A stretch of DNA of 64,000 bases from Geodermatophilaceae bacterium URHA0031 (GCA_000620205.1 JHVP01000010.1:1-64000); one strand, 5' to 3'. Shown: positions 18,021-27,463, counted from the stretch's first letter. Made by a program: numbers and translations. The notes: generated by a model not told the origin, from the letters alone.

Positions 18021-19948
18021 CCCAGACCACCGACCGCGCCACGGCCGCTGAGCGTCGGGACGCCCGCGCCGCGGCCGCCGCGCCCGACGCATCCGGGGCG
18101 TTCACCCACCGCCAGATCATGACGATCCTGGCCGGCCTGCTGCTGGGCATGTTCCTGGCCGCGCTGGACCAGACCGTCGTCTCGACGGCCATCCGCACGG
18201 TCGCCGACGATCTGCAGGGCTACGACCTGCAGGCCTGGGCGACGACGGCGTTCCTGATCACCTCGACGATCAGCACGCCGCTCTACGGCAAGCTCAGCGA
18301 CATGTACGGCCGGCGGCCGTTCTACCTGTTCGCCATCGCCGTCTTCGTCATCGGCTCGATGCTGTGCGGTCTCTCGGACTCGATGTACCAGCTGGCCGCC
18401 TTCCGGGCGATCCAGGGCATCGGCGCCGGTGGCCTGATGTCGCTGGCGCTGGCGATCATCGCCGACATCGTGCCGCCGCGTGAGCGCTCGAAGTACCAGG
18501 GCTACTTCATGGCCGTGTTCGGCACCTCGAGCGTGCTCGGCCCGGTCATCGGCGGCTTCCTCTCCGGCCAGGCCACGATCTTCGGCGTCACCGGCTGGCG
18601 CTGGATCTTCTACGTCAACGTGCCGCTGGGCATCGCGGCGTTCCTCGTCGTGTTCAAGGTGCTGCACCTGCCGCACACCAAGCGCGAGCACCGGATCGAC
18701 TTCCCGGGCGCGCTGGCGCTGATCACCTTCCTGGTGCCGCTGCTGATCGTCGCCGAGCAGGGCCGCACCTGGGGCTGGGGCTCCACCGGCGCGCTGGTCT
18801 GCTACGCCATCGCCGCGGTCGGGTTCGTCGCGTTCGTGCTGGCGGAGCGGGTCTACAAGGACGACGCGCTGCTGCCGCTGCGGATGTTCAAGAACCGCAC
18901 CTTCACGGTCAGCAGCCTCTCCAGCATCGTGCTCGGCGCCGGCATGTTCGGCGGCATCCTGCTGCTGCCCCAGTACCTGCAGATCGTGCACGGCTCCAGC
19001 CCCACCGAGGCCGGCCTGCAGATGATCCCGCTCGTGCTGGGCATCATGGCCGGCTCGATCATCGCCGGGCAGACCGTTGCGAGGACCGGCAAGTACAAGC
19101 TGTTCCCGCTGGTCGGCACGGTCCTCATCGTGGCCGCGCTGCTCTCGCTCCACTTCATCGTCGCGGCCGACACCCACGTGTGGACGCTGGTGCCGTTCAT
19201 GGTGATGCTGGGGCTCGGCCTGGGCTTCAACTTCCAGCCGGTCATCCTCGCCGTGCAGAACGCCGTCTCGCCCCGGGAGATCGGGGTGGCCACCTCCTCG
19301 GTGACCTTCTTCCGGCAGATGGGCGGCACGCTGGGGACGGCGGTCTTCCTGTCGGTGCTCTTCAGCGCGCTGCCGGGCCGGATCACCGACGCCTACGCCA
19401 CCGCCCAGGGCGACCCGGCGTTCCAGCAGGCCGCTGCGGCGCACCCCGACCAGCTGCAGCAGCTCTCCGGAGCCGGCAGCGACCTCGGCGACACGTCGTT
19501 CGTGCAGACCATCGACCAGGCCCTGGCCGCCCCGTTCAAGGCAGGCTTCGCCGACGCGCTGGACCTGGTCTTCCTGATCGCGGCCTGCGTCGTGGCGATC
19601 GGCTTCTTCGTGCTGCTCTTCCTGCCGCAGCTGGCGCTCCGGACCCAGTCCGGCATCCAGGCCGCGCAGGCCGGTGGCCAGGCTGACGGCGGTGCCGACG
19701 GCCCGGCGCTGGCCGCGGAGCACGCGGCCGGTGCCGCCGCCCCGACCTCGGTCGAGCCGCCCGTGGACGGCGCCGACCGGACCGACGAGCAGCCGGGCGG
19801 GAACTCGTCCAACGGGCGGCACGGCGCGACCGCCGTCGTCCCTGCGTCGACGGGCGGCGGCCGTCACGAGGCGGCCGCGCACCAGCCGACCGGCCTGGAC
19901 AGCGTCCCGGCCGACCACCTGCCCGACAGCGTCCGCCACCGCGGCTGA
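18017..19948 (+). CDS. DHA2 (EmrB/QacA) family MFS efflux pump
   Basis: A 643-residue, 14-span drug:proton antiporter. MFS motif A-like GKLSDMYGRRPF follows TM2, and motif C-like GPVIGGFLSG lies in TM5. The LDQTVVSTAIRTVADDL sequence in TM1 is typical of DHA2 exporters, including the Asp of motif D1. The C-terminal tail of about 110 residues after the last span is hydrophilic and rich in Gly, Ala, Asp and Pro. The ATG overlaps the MarR stop by four bases, so repressor and pump are coupled. A strong hairpin terminator follows. Confidence 0.92.
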   Translation: MTQTTDRATAAERRDARAAAAAPDASGAFTHRQIMTILAGLLLGMFLAALDQTVVSTAIRTVADDLQGYDLQAWATTAFLITSTISTPLYGKLSDMYGRRPFYLFAIAVFVIGSMLCGLSDSMYQLAAFRAIQGIGAGGLMSLALAIIADIVPPRERSKYQGYFMAVFGTSSVLGPVIGGFLSGQATIFGVTGWRWIFYVNVPLGIAAFLVVFKVLHLPHTKREHRIDFPGALALITFLVPLLIVAEQGRTWGWGSTGALVCYAIAAVGFVAFVLAERVYKDDALLPLRMFKNRTFTVSSLSSIVLGAGMFGGILLLPQYLQIVHGSSPTEAGLQMIPLVLGIMAGSIIAGQTVARTGKYKLFPLVGTVLIVAALLSLHFIVAADTHVWTLVPFMVMLGLGLGFNFQPVILAVQNAVSPREIGVATSSVTFFRQMGGTLGTAVFLSVLFSALPGRITDAYATAQGDPAFQQAAAAHPDQLQQLSGAGSDLGDTSFVQTIDQALAAPFKAGFADALDLVFLIAACVVAIGFFVLLFLPQLALRTQSGIQAAQAGGQADGGADGPALAAEHAAGAAAPTSVEPPVDGADRTDEQPGGNSSNGRHGATAVVPASTGGGRHEAAAHQPTGLDSVPADHLPDSVRHRG

Positions 19949-19963
19949 CGCACCCGCCACACC

Positions 19964-20002
19964 GCAGCGGCCCCTCTCCGGACTCCGGAGAGGAGCCGCT
20001 GC
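19964..20002. terminator. Hairpin terminator after the efflux gene
   Basis: The arms around the centre at about 19983 pair over 19 positions with one mismatch (core CCTCTCCGGA/TCCGGAGAGG). It lies between the efflux gene and the convergent truncated dehydrogenase. Confidence 0.75.
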
Positions 20003-20016
20003 GCGTGCGGGCCGGG

Positions 20017-20460
20017 TCAGGGCTCGAAGACGGCGCGGACGCAGCCGTCCTCCTTGTCCTTGAACATCTGGTAGCCCCGGGGGGCCTGCTCGAGCGGCAT
20101 CACGTGGGTGGCCAGGTGCTCGGTGGTCAGCTCACCGCGGGCCATGTGCTCGAGGATCCGCGGCATGAAGCGCTGCCCGTGCACCTGGGCGCCGCGCACG
20201 GTCAGGCCCTTGTTCATCATGGCGCCGAGCGGGAACTTGTCCACGGCCGCCGCGAAGACGCCGAGGACGAACACGCTCCCGCCCTTGCGGCAGGCCATGA
20301 TCGCCTCCCGGACGGCGGAGGGCCGGTCGGTCTGCAGCCGCAGCTGCTGCTTGACCTGGTCGTAGGCACCGTGCACGCCCGGGCTGTGGGCCTCCATGCC
20401 GACCGCCTCGATGCAGACGTCGGGCCCGCGACCCCCGGTCAGCTCGCGGAGCTCGGCCAT
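20017..20460 (-). pseudogene. Zn-dependent alcohol dehydrogenase, C-terminal fragment
   Basis: A 147-residue reading frame equal to the last third of a glutathione-independent formaldehyde dehydrogenase/Tdh-like enzyme (family members are near 390 residues). It carries the Rossmann-fold segment LTGGRGPDVCIEAVGMEAH, the conserved AIMACRKGGSVFVLGV strand and the C-terminal HVMPLEQAPRGYQMFKDKEDGC block. The catalytic zinc-binding N-terminal domain is absent. Homology runs up to the ATG at 20460, and the DNA immediately upstream encodes an HNH fragment on the other strand. This is a truncation at a junction, not a short functional enzyme. Confidence 0.8.
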
Positions 20461-20462
20461 CC

Positions 20463-20906
20463 CTCACCCCCACCGACCTGACCCGGCTGGCCCGCCGCGG
20501 CTGCAGCCAGCACCCCGACGACAGTTGCGACTGCCCGACCGCCGGTCCGCCGCCGGCCACCGACGCCTACGAGCCCACCGCCCGCCAGCGCGCGTTCGTC
20601 ACCAGCCGCGATCGACGCTGTCGGTTCCCCAACTGCGGGCAACGGGTGGGCTGGGCCGACCTCGACCACGTCATCCCGCACGCCCGCGGCGGCGCGACCG
20701 ACTGCGCCAACCTGTGCTGCCTGTGCCGCTCCCACCACCGGCTGAAGACCTTCGCCCCGGGCTGGCGGTTCACCATGACCCCCGCCGGCGTCCTGCAGGT
20801 CACCACCCCCTCGGGCGTCACCCGGGCGACCCGACCACCCGGCATGCGACCACCACCTGCGCTGGAACCCGAGCCACCGCCGGACGACGAGTTCCCGCCC
20901 TTCTAA
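20463..20906 (+). pseudogene. DUF222/HNH endonuclease, C-terminal fragment
   Basis: About 147 residues of open frame matching the C-terminal half of the DUF222-HNH (13E12-like) proteins common in actinobacteria. The HNH core includes CRFPNCGQRVGWADLDHVIP, GGATDCANLCCLCRSHHRLK (zinc-binding Cys pairs and catalytic His) and the proline-rich tail. The N-terminal DUF222 region is missing, as no matching sequence lies upstream of 20463, where the frame enters the antisense of the dehydrogenase fragment. There is no start codon with a ribosome site. Treated as a remnant. Confidence 0.78.
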
Positions 20907-20963
20907 CCTGGCAGGAGCGGGCCTGCTGTCCGCTCCGACATCGTCGTCGTCCCGGGAGTCGCT

Positions 20964-22754
20964 GTGCCGTCGCTCATCCTGTCCCCGCGTGACCTCGAGT
21001 TCCTGCTGCACGAGTGGCTGGACGTCGAGACGCTGACCAAGCGGCCGCGCTACGCCGAGCACTCCCGGGAGACGTTCGACGCCGTCCTCGAGCTGGCCGA
21101 GCAGATCGCCACCGAGCACTTCGCGCCGCACAACCGGAAGGCCGACGAGAACGAGCCGCACCTCGTCGACGGCAAGGTGCAGCTGGTCCCCGAGGTCGCC
21201 GCGGCGCTCAAGGTGTTCGCCGACGCCGGGATGAACGCCGCTCCGCTGCCCGAGGAGCTCGGCGGGCTGCAGCTGCCGGCGGCGGTCAACCAGGCCGTGC
21301 ACGTGTGGTTCCAGGCCGCCAACATCGGGACGTCGGCCTATCCGTTCCTCACCATGGCCAACGCCAACCTGCTGGTCGCGCACGGGACGCCGGAGCAGGT
21401 GCAGACCTACGTGCCGCCGATGGCCGAGGGGCGCTGGTTCGGCACGATGGCGCTCTCGGAGCCGCAGGCCGGCTCCTCGCTCGCCGACATCACCACCCGC
21501 GCCGTGCCGCAGGACGACGGCAGCTACCGGCTGACCGGCAACAAGATGTGGATCTCCGGCGGCGACCACGAGCTGACCGAGAACATCGTCCACCTGGTGC
21601 TGGCCAAGGTGCCCGGTGGACCGGCCGGGGTGAAGGGCATCTCGCTCTTCGTCGTCCCGAAGTTCCTGGTGAACGACGACGGCACCCTCGGGGAGCGCAA
21701 CGACGTCGTCCTCGCGGGGCTCAACCACAAGATGGGCTACCGCGGGACGACGAACACCCTGCTGAACTTCGGCGAGGGCGTGCACACCCCGGGCGGGCAG
21801 GCCGGCGCGGTCGGCTTCCTGGTCGGCGAGCTGCACCGCGGGCTCAACTACATGTTCCACATGATGAACGAGGCCCGGATCGGCGTCGGGATGGGCGCCA
21901 CCGGGCTGGGCTACACCGGCTACCTGCACGCCGTCGACTACGCGCGCACCCGCACCCAGGGCAGGCCGCTCGCGGGCAAGGACCCCGCCGCCCCTCCGGT
22001 GCCGATCATCGAGCACGCCGACGTCCGGCGAATGCTGCTGGCCGCGAAGTCCTACGTCGAGGGCGGGCTCGCCCTCGGGCTGTACTGCGCTCGGTTGGTC
22101 GACGAGGAGCGCACGGCCGAGACCGAGCAGGACCGGACGCAGGCGCACCTGCTGCTCGAGACGCTGACCCCGATCGCCAAGAGCTGGCCCTCGCAGTGGT
22201 GCCTGGCGGCCAACGACCTGGCCATCCAGGTGCACGGCGGCTACGGGTACACCCGCGACTACCCGGTCGAGCAGTTCTACCGGGACAACCGGCTCAACCC
22301 CATCCACGAGGGAACCCACGGCATCCAGGCGCTGGACCTGCTGGGCCGCAAGGTCGTGATGAACGGCGGCGCCGGGCTGGCCGCTCTGGGCGCGGCGATC
22401 GGCGCCACCACCCAGCGGGCCGCCGGGACGCAGTGGGCCGACCTCGCGGAGACCCTGGAGGACCTGGTGCAGCGACTCGGCGCGGTGACCGCGGCGCTGT
22501 GGGCCGACGGTGACCCCGAGGTCGCGCTGGCCAACGCCGCAGTCTACCTCGAGGCGTCCGGGCACGTCGTCGTCGGCTGGCTGTGGCTGGAGCAGGCTCT
22601 CGCCACCGAGGGGCGGGACGGCGACTTCTACGACGGCAAGCGCCAGGCCGCCCGGTACTTCCAGCGCTGGGAGCTGCCCAAGGTCGGGCCGCAGCTGGCA
22701 CTCCTGGCCTCCCTGGACGGGACGGTCCGTTCCATGCGCAGCGGCTGGTTCTGA
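20964..22754 (+). CDS. Acyl-CoA dehydrogenase, large (DmdC/FadE5-like)
   Basis: A 596-residue flavoprotein of the longer acyl-CoA dehydrogenase class that has an N-terminal extension and a C-terminal DUF domain. Visible motifs are the FAD/substrate segment MALSEPQAGSSLADITT, KMWISGGDHE and the catalytic-base region NPIHEGTHGIQALDLLGRK, where Glu of HEGT is the expected base. The second helix bundle has YCLARL-type residues. It oxidises an acyl-CoA to the 2-enoyl-CoA, the first step of beta-oxidation; chain length is unknown. A GTG start with GGGAG before it. A strong terminator follows. Confidence 0.92.
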   Translation: MPSLILSPRDLEFLLHEWLDVETLTKRPRYAEHSRETFDAVLELAEQIATEHFAPHNRKADENEPHLVDGKVQLVPEVAAALKVFADAGMNAAPLPEELGGLQLPAAVNQAVHVWFQAANIGTSAYPFLTMANANLLVAHGTPEQVQTYVPPMAEGRWFGTMALSEPQAGSSLADITTRAVPQDDGSYRLTGNKMWISGGDHELTENIVHLVLAKVPGGPAGVKGISLFVVPKFLVNDDGTLGERNDVVLAGLNHKMGYRGTTNTLLNFGEGVHTPGGQAGAVGFLVGELHRGLNYMFHMMNEARIGVGMGATGLGYTGYLHAVDYARTRTQGRPLAGKDPAAPPVPIIEHADVRRMLLAAKSYVEGGLALGLYCARLVDEERTAETEQDRTQAHLLLETLTPIAKSWPSQWCLAANDLAIQVHGGYGYTRDYPVEQFYRDNRLNPIHEGTHGIQALDLLGRKVVMNGGAGLAALGAAIGATTQRAAGTQWADLAETLEDLVQRLGAVTAALWADGDPEVALANAAVYLEASGHVVVGWLWLEQALATEGRDGDFYDGKRQAARYFQRWELPKVGPQLALLASLDGTVRSMRSGWF

Positions 22755-22772
22755 GGGGACCCGCTCACACAC

Positions 22773-22808
22773 GACGACGGCGGCCCTCCGGAGAGGGCCG
22801 CCGTCGTC
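22773..22808. terminator. Perfect hairpin terminator
   Basis: GACGACGGCGGCCCTC (22773-22788) pairs perfectly with 22793-22808 around a CGGA loop. It lies between the acyl-CoA dehydrogenase gene and the convergent small membrane-protein gene. Confidence 0.85.
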
Positions 22809-22830
22809 GGCAGTCGAGGGCGCTGCAGTG

Positions 22831-23013
22831 CTAGAGGACGGCGGTCACCGTTGCCGTCCCGCGGGCCGCCTCGACGGCGGTGCTCCGGGTCCGGGGGGCG
22901 GATGCCGCCCGCTTCTCCGCCTCGTACCGTGCCGTGGACTGCGTGCCCATCGCGATCACCAGGGCGGTCAGCGCCAGGAAACCGAGCAGCGCCAGCGTCG
23001 GCCACATCACCAT
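22831..23013 (-). CDS. 60-residue single-span membrane protein
   Basis: MVMWPTLALLGFLALTALVIAMGT... forms one N-terminal transmembrane helix (residues 4-22), followed by a basic, Ala-rich cytoplasmic or periplasmic tail beginning STARYEAEKR. GGAG lies 6 bases before ATG 23013; an adjacent GTG at 23016 is possible. The helix and the STAxYExE junction closely match the N-terminus of the 288-residue protein at 30098-30964, so the two share an anchor module. The function is unknown. Confidence 0.7.
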   Translation of the reverse strand: MVMWPTLALLGFLALTALVIAMGTQSTARYEAEKRAASAPRTRSTAVEAARGTATVTAVL

Positions 23014-23264
23014 CACGTGCTCCAAAGTCGATCTCGGGTCCACCGGGGGAAGTCGGCGGCTCTCGTCGAGGGGTCCTTTCCCGGTCCGACACGCAGTCAA
23101 TCGCGTACGCAGGGACTCATTCGGTGAACAGCGTGTGACGGTCGTCGCCCTCGGCTGTGCGAAACGGACCGTTACGCATCTGCCACCGAGGGGAGGCGTG
23201 GAGACCGCCGGCACGGGGCACCTCACCTGGGAGACGAGTTCGCGCCAGACCACCGGAGGCCCGC

Positions 23265-24290
23265 ATGGCCGGAGCAAGCGCACGCGACCCCCGCGAGAGC
23301 GGGCGCGGCGGCACCGCGCAGGACACCGCCCCAGGCGATGACAACATCAGCCGGGAGCGCGCTGACTACGCCCCGACCGGCGCCGACCCGAAGCCCACCA
23401 CGGGCGGCACGATCAAGCGCACCCTCAAGGAGTTCAGCGAGGACGGCCTGACCGACTGGGCAGCCTCGCTGACCTACTACGGCGTGCTGGCGCTGTTCCC
23501 CGCACTCACCGCCCTGCTGTCGCTCGTCGGGCTGCTCACCAACCCGCAGCAGCTCACCGACGCCATCACCGCGGTCGTGCCGGCGCAGGCAGCCGACACC
23601 CTCAACCCGGTCATCCAGCAGATCGCCGGCAGCTCCGGTGCCGCCAGCCTGGGTCTGATCATCGGTGTCGCCGCGGCCGTCTGGTCCGCCTCGGGCTACG
23701 TCGGCGCCTTCACCCGCGCCGCCAACGTCGTCTACGAGACCCCCGAGGGCCGCAAGGTCTGGAAGCTCAAGCCGCTGCAGCTGCTCATCACGCTGATCGG
23801 CATCCTCTTCGCCGCCCTGATCCTGGCGATGCTGGTCCTGAGCGGCCCGGTCGTCGACGCCATCGGGCAGTCGATCGGCCTCGGTGACACCGTGCTGACC
23901 ATCTGGTCGTGGGCCAAGTGGCCGATCATGCTCGTGCTGCTGGCGCTCATGATCGCCGTCCTCTACTACGCGACGCCGAACGTCCGGCTGCGCGGCTTCA
24001 AGTGGGTCAGCCCCGGCGCCGGCGTCGCCATCCTGGTGGCGGTCGTCGCCTCGGCGCTGTTCGCCTTCTACGTCGGCAACTTCGGCAGCTACAACAAGAC
24101 GTACGGCGCACTGGCCGGTGTGGTGATCTTCCTGATCTGGTTCTGGCTGATCAACCTCGCCCTGCTCTTCGGCATCGAGCTCGACGCCGAGATCGAGCGG
24201 ACCAAGGAGCTGAAGGAGGGCGTGCCGCGCGCCGAGAAGGAGATCCAGCTCGACGCCCGGGCCACGCCCAAGGACAAGCAGACGACCTGA
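23265..24290 (+). CDS. YihY/BrkB-family inner membrane protein
   Basis: A 341-residue protein of the YihY/virulence factor BrkB family (once mis-named RNase BN). A polar N-terminus (about 60 residues) precedes roughly six membrane spans. Family landmarks are LTDWAASLTYYGVLALFPALTALLS at the start, the YETPEGR loop, YYATPNVR, GSYNKTYGALAGV and the final helix LIWFWLINLALLFGIELDAE. GGAGG lies 5 bases before the ATG. The role of the family is uncertain. It is divergent from the small membrane protein, about 250 bp apart. Confidence 0.9.
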   Translation: MAGASARDPRESGRGGTAQDTAPGDDNISRERADYAPTGADPKPTTGGTIKRTLKEFSEDGLTDWAASLTYYGVLALFPALTALLSLVGLLTNPQQLTDAITAVVPAQAADTLNPVIQQIAGSSGAASLGLIIGVAAAVWSASGYVGAFTRAANVVYETPEGRKVWKLKPLQLLITLIGILFAALILAMLVLSGPVVDAIGQSIGLGDTVLTIWSWAKWPIMLVLLALMIAVLYYATPNVRLRGFKWVSPGAGVAILVAVVASALFAFYVGNFGSYNKTYGALAGVVIFLIWFWLINLALLFGIELDAEIERTKELKEGVPRAEKEIQLDARATPKDKQTT

Positions 24291-24303
24291 TCCCGGTCAC
24301 CCG

Positions 24304-24341
24304 ACGACGGGCCCGGCTCCCGCGGGGGCCGGGCCCGTCGT
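24304..24341. terminator. Hairpin terminator between convergent genes
   Basis: ACGACGGGCCCGGC (24304-24317) pairs perfectly with 24328-24341. It serves the YihY gene and the convergent enoyl-CoA hydratase-like gene. Confidence 0.85.
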
Positions 24342-24344
24342 GCG

Positions 24345-25094
24345 TCAGTCGGTCGGCCGCCGCATGGACCACATCTGCGCGGGCCGCTCGAACTGGGTGG
24401 CGATCTCCCAGCTGACCCCGGGCGGACCGGTCTCCTTGCGGAAGTTGGCGACCGTCACCCGAGCCAGGGCGGGGTCCTTCGCCACCCGGGTGGCCAGCTC
24501 CAGCGCGCGGGCGTCGACGGCACCGTCGTCGACGGTCTCCCAGGCCAGCCCCAGCCGGACCGCCGTCTCGCCGTCGACCTCCTCGCCGAACAGCGCCATC
24601 GCCGCGGCCGCCTCGCGGCCGACCAGCCGCGACAGCAGCACGAAGTGGCCCCCGCCGGGGTGGATGCCGCGCTTGAGGAACCCGCAGATCAGCCGGGCGT
24701 CCCGGGCGACGACCCGCAGGTCGGCGGCGAGCAGCATGTTCATCCCCGCGCCCACCGCCGATCCGCGGACGGCCGCGATCGTGGGGGCCTTGACCTGACC
24801 GAGCCGGTAGAAGGAGTCGTAGATCGCCCCCATCCCGGCGTAGGCCTCCGGCGCGGCCGGGTCCCGGCCTGCGTCGGTCAGGGTCTGCACGTCACCGCCG
24901 GCGCAGAAGGACCTGCCCTCCGCCCGGACCACCAGCGCGCCGACGTCGTCCCGGGCGTCGACCTCGTCGAAGGTGGCGATCAGCTCGCCGGCCATCGCCG
25001 GGGTCAGCGCGTTGCGCCGTCCCGGTGCGTTGAGGGTGACGACGGCGACGCCGTCGGTCACCTCGAGCAGAACCTCACCTGAGCTGCCGGACAT
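24345..25094 (-). CDS. Enoyl-CoA hydratase/isomerase family protein
   Basis: A 249-residue crotonase-fold protein. Oxyanion-hole segments are RSFCAGGDVQTL (about residues 62-73) and RGSAVGAGMNMLLAADLRV (about 108-126). HPGGGHFVLLSRLVG stands where hydratases carry a GLxPDGGxxxxLPRLVG motif, so the usual second glutamate is not obvious. The reaction (hydration, isomerisation or other) is therefore open. The ATG at 25094 follows an in-frame MSGSSGEV start. A single-gene unit, convergent with the YihY gene. Confidence 0.85.
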   Translation of the reverse strand: MSGSSGEVLLEVTDGVAVVTLNAPGRRNALTPAMAGELIATFDEVDARDDVGALVVRAEGRSFCAGGDVQTLTDAGRDPAAPEAYAGMGAIYDSFYRLGQVKAPTIAAVRGSAVGAGMNMLLAADLRVVARDARLICGFLKRGIHPGGGHFVLLSRLVGREAAAAMALFGEEVDGETAVRLGLAWETVDDGAVDARALELATRVAKDPALARVTVANFRKETGPPGVSWEIATQFERPAQMWSMRRPTD

Positions 25095-25283
25095 GCGACT
25101 CCCTCGTGTCCCGGGGCCGGCGGCGGTGCCGGCCCGTGTCGCTGCGATCAGACCACGGGCTCCGGGCCAGGGCTCGGGCGCTGCCCCGGGCTCGCGGGCA
25201 AAGGCGGTGACAGCTGCGCGACCCCGGTGGTTCCATGGACGCGTCCGAGACCGCACACGGGGCACGACCTCACGGGAGACCCC

Positions 25284-26186
25284 GTGGACCGCAGCTCTGC
25301 CTCCCCCAGGACGCCGATCGCCGGTGAGCACGACGAGCCGGTGCGCACGCTCCGGCCGGAGATGCGTGCGCTCCTGGCCGTCTTCTGCGTGCTCACCGCG
25401 CTGGCCACGATCGCGCTGTTCGTGCTCTCGTCCGCCACGGACGAGTTCTTCGCCTGGACCATCGTGCCGCCGCTGACCGCGGCCCTCATGGGCGCCGGCT
25501 ACGCCGCGGGGTTCCTGCTGGTCGCCCTCTCGCTGCGCGACCCCGTCTGGGCGCACAGCCGGCTGCCGGTGCTCACCATCCTGGCGTTCACCGTGATCAC
25601 GCTGATCGCGACGCTGGTGCACCTGGACCGTTTCCACCTGCAGCCGGAGTTCGCCTCGCTGCCGCTGATCGCCCGGGCGGCCGCCTGGTTCTGGTTGACC
25701 GTCTACGTCCTGATCCCGGTGGCGATGCTGGTCTCGGTGGTCCTCCAGGAACGGGCGCCGGGCCGCGACCCGCTCCCCGGGCACCCGGTGCCGGTCGTGC
25801 TGCGGACGGCACTGGCCGTGGAGTTGGCGGCGCTGCTCGTCACCGGTGTCGCCCTGGCCACCGCGCCGTCCACCGCGACGACGCTGTGGCCCTGGCCGCT
25901 GACCCCGCTCACCGCCCGGGTGGTCGCCGCCTGGCTGATCGCCTTCGGGGTGGCGACGGCGCTCGCCGCGTTCGCCGGTGACCTGGCCCGGCTGCGCACC
26001 TCGGCGATCGCCTACACCGTCTTCGGCGCGCTGACGCTGGTCGCGGTGGCCCGGTACGCCGGCACCGTCGACTGGGACGGGATCCCGGCCTGGGTCTTAC
26101 TCGCGGTCACCGTCGCGATCGTGGCCACCGGTGGCGCGGGGTGGCGGCTCGCCCCGGTGCCCGAGCGGGCCGGCCGGGCGCACTGA
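25284..26186 (+). CDS. Multi-span integral membrane protein
   Basis: About 300 residues with about eight hydrophobic spans (for example LAVFCVLTALATIALFVL, AALMGAGYAAGFLLVALSL and VVAAWLIAFGVATALAAFA). No transporter or enzyme motif was recognised. A start at GTG 25284 is chosen because GGAG precedes it; GTG 25341 would trim the polar N-terminus. The gene stands alone between the enoyl-CoA hydratase-like and hemerythrin genes. The function is unknown. Confidence 0.75.
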   Translation: MDRSSASPRTPIAGEHDEPVRTLRPEMRALLAVFCVLTALATIALFVLSSATDEFFAWTIVPPLTAALMGAGYAAGFLLVALSLRDPVWAHSRLPVLTILAFTVITLIATLVHLDRFHLQPEFASLPLIARAAAWFWLTVYVLIPVAMLVSVVLQERAPGRDPLPGHPVPVVLRTALAVELAALLVTGVALATAPSTATTLWPWPLTPLTARVVAAWLIAFGVATALAAFAGDLARLRTSAIAYTVFGALTLVAVARYAGTVDWDGIPAWVLLAVTVAIVATGGAGWRLAPVPERAGRAH

Positions 26187-26222
26187 CGGTCCCGGACGGG
26201 GCAGCGCGGTCCTGCCGAGGGG

Positions 26223-26930
26223 TCAGCGGCTGGTCGGCGGCTGGTCCCCGCGCCGGGACAGCGGGACCCGCTCGACCCACCCGGCGACGGCCGCCAGCCC
26301 GCGGCTGACCGCCTGACCGGCCGGTGCGAGCCGGTCGGGGGCGTGCTGCACACCGGCGTCGACGAGGTCGCGGGAGCGGTCGAGCAGGCTCAGCGGCAGT
26401 CCGGAGACCGCGTTGCCCGGCGGACGGCGGGACACCGTCGGGTGCGCCCGGGTGGGAGATACGCGACGGGCCACCTCCCACTGCAGCCCGAGCCGGCGCA
26501 GCGCGCTGGCGTCCAGCGCCTCCTGGAGCCGCGGGAACATCACGTCCTCCTCGTCCCGCACGTCCTCACGGAGGACTGTGACCAGGCGGGCCAGCCGGTC
26601 GGCACGGCGGGGGTCGTCGTGGCCCAGCGTCTCCAGCTCGGCGACGAGCTCGTTCACCTCCTGGTGCTCCTCCTCGACCTGCAGCGTGAGGGCCTCGCCG
26701 TCCGGCAGCACGCGGCGGACGACCGGCCACAGCACGGTCTCCTCGGCGAAGGCGTGGCTGAAGACCAGCCGGTCGATCCGGCGCAGCACCTGCTCCTCGG
26801 CGGTGCCGGTGCTGCCGTCGAGCTCCTGCAGCAGCCGGTCGAGCTCCATGTGGTCGTTGCGCTGGCGGACGAACACGCTGCCGGGGCCACCGAGCTCGGA
26901 GACGGTCTGGTCGGCGATCGAGCGGGGCAT
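26223..26930 (-). CDS. Hemerythrin HHE domain protein
   Basis: A 235-residue protein. The four-helix hemerythrin domain spans about residues 18-150, with candidate iron ligands in RQRNDHMELD, FSHAFAEETVLWP, EEEHQEVNELV and the DEEDVMFPRLQEA helix. In that last helix a His expected in many members is replaced by acidic residues. The C-terminal region of about 80 residues is basic and contains a repeated helix of unclear role. Such proteins bind O2 or NO or act as iron stores or sensors. AGGAG lies before ATG 26930. Confidence 0.85.
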   Translation of the reverse strand: MPRSIADQTVSELGGPGSVFVRQRNDHMELDRLLQELDGSTGTAEEQVLRRIDRLVFSHAFAEETVLWPVVRRVLPDGEALTLQVEEEHQEVNELVAELETLGHDDPRRADRLARLVTVLREDVRDEEDVMFPRLQEALDASALRRLGLQWEVARRVSPTRAHPTVSRRPPGNAVSGLPLSLLDRSRDLVDAGVQHAPDRLAPAGQAVSRGLAAVAGWVERVPLSRRGDQPPTSR

Positions 26931-27008
26931 CGTCGCTCCTGGGTCGTGGTGCGGCGCCGTGCTGTTCGACGCCCGCGTCCCCTTCCCCGGACGGATCGGA
27001 GCCACTCC

Positions 27009-27461
27009 TCAGTCGCCGGTCGACTCGTGCAGCGCCGTGAGCAGCCGGCGGAGCACGCCCCGGGCCTGGTCGAGGTCGGCCGGGCTCACCCCCGCTCGTC
27101 GCAGCAGCGCCGCCCGGTCGGCGTCCGAGCGGCGCACCAGCTGCTCGAGGGTCGACGCACCTGTGGCGGTGAGGGCCACGAGCGGCGCCCGGACGTGATC
27201 GGGGTTGGCGCGCAGCTCGACCTGCCCGGCGGCGACCAGGTCGTCGACCACGCGCTGCACGCTCTGCCGGGCCAGTCCCAGACGCCGGGCGGCGCTCGCC
27301 ACGGTCCGCGGGCCGTCCGACACGACGCTGAGGACGTGCCAGCGCGCGGCGGACTGGTCGACCTCCCGGGCCAGCACCTCGCTGGTGCGTCGTGACTCCC
27401 CGGCGAGCTCGTAGACGTCGGCGATCAGCAACCGGTAGGCGTCGAGAGGGACAGTGCTCAT
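27009..27461 (-). CDS. MarR-family regulator
   Basis: A 150-residue MarR protein with a winged helix (TVASAARRLGLARQSVQRVVDDLVAAGQVELRANPDH), where ARQSVQRVVDDL is the recognition helix. Helices at each end form the dimer. The frame extends upstream across the divergent promoter, so ATG 27461 (MSTVPLDAYR) is taken. It is divergent from a small ABM-type protein gene across about 60 bp containing an inverted repeat, and probably represses both genes. Confidence 0.87.
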   Translation of the reverse strand: MSTVPLDAYRLLIADVYELAGESRRTSEVLAREVDQSAARWHVLSVVSDGPRTVASAARRLGLARQSVQRVVDDLVAAGQVELRANPDHVRAPLVALTATGASTLEQLVRRSDADRAALLRRAGVSPADLDQARGVLRRLLTALHESTGD

Positions 27462-27463
27462 GG

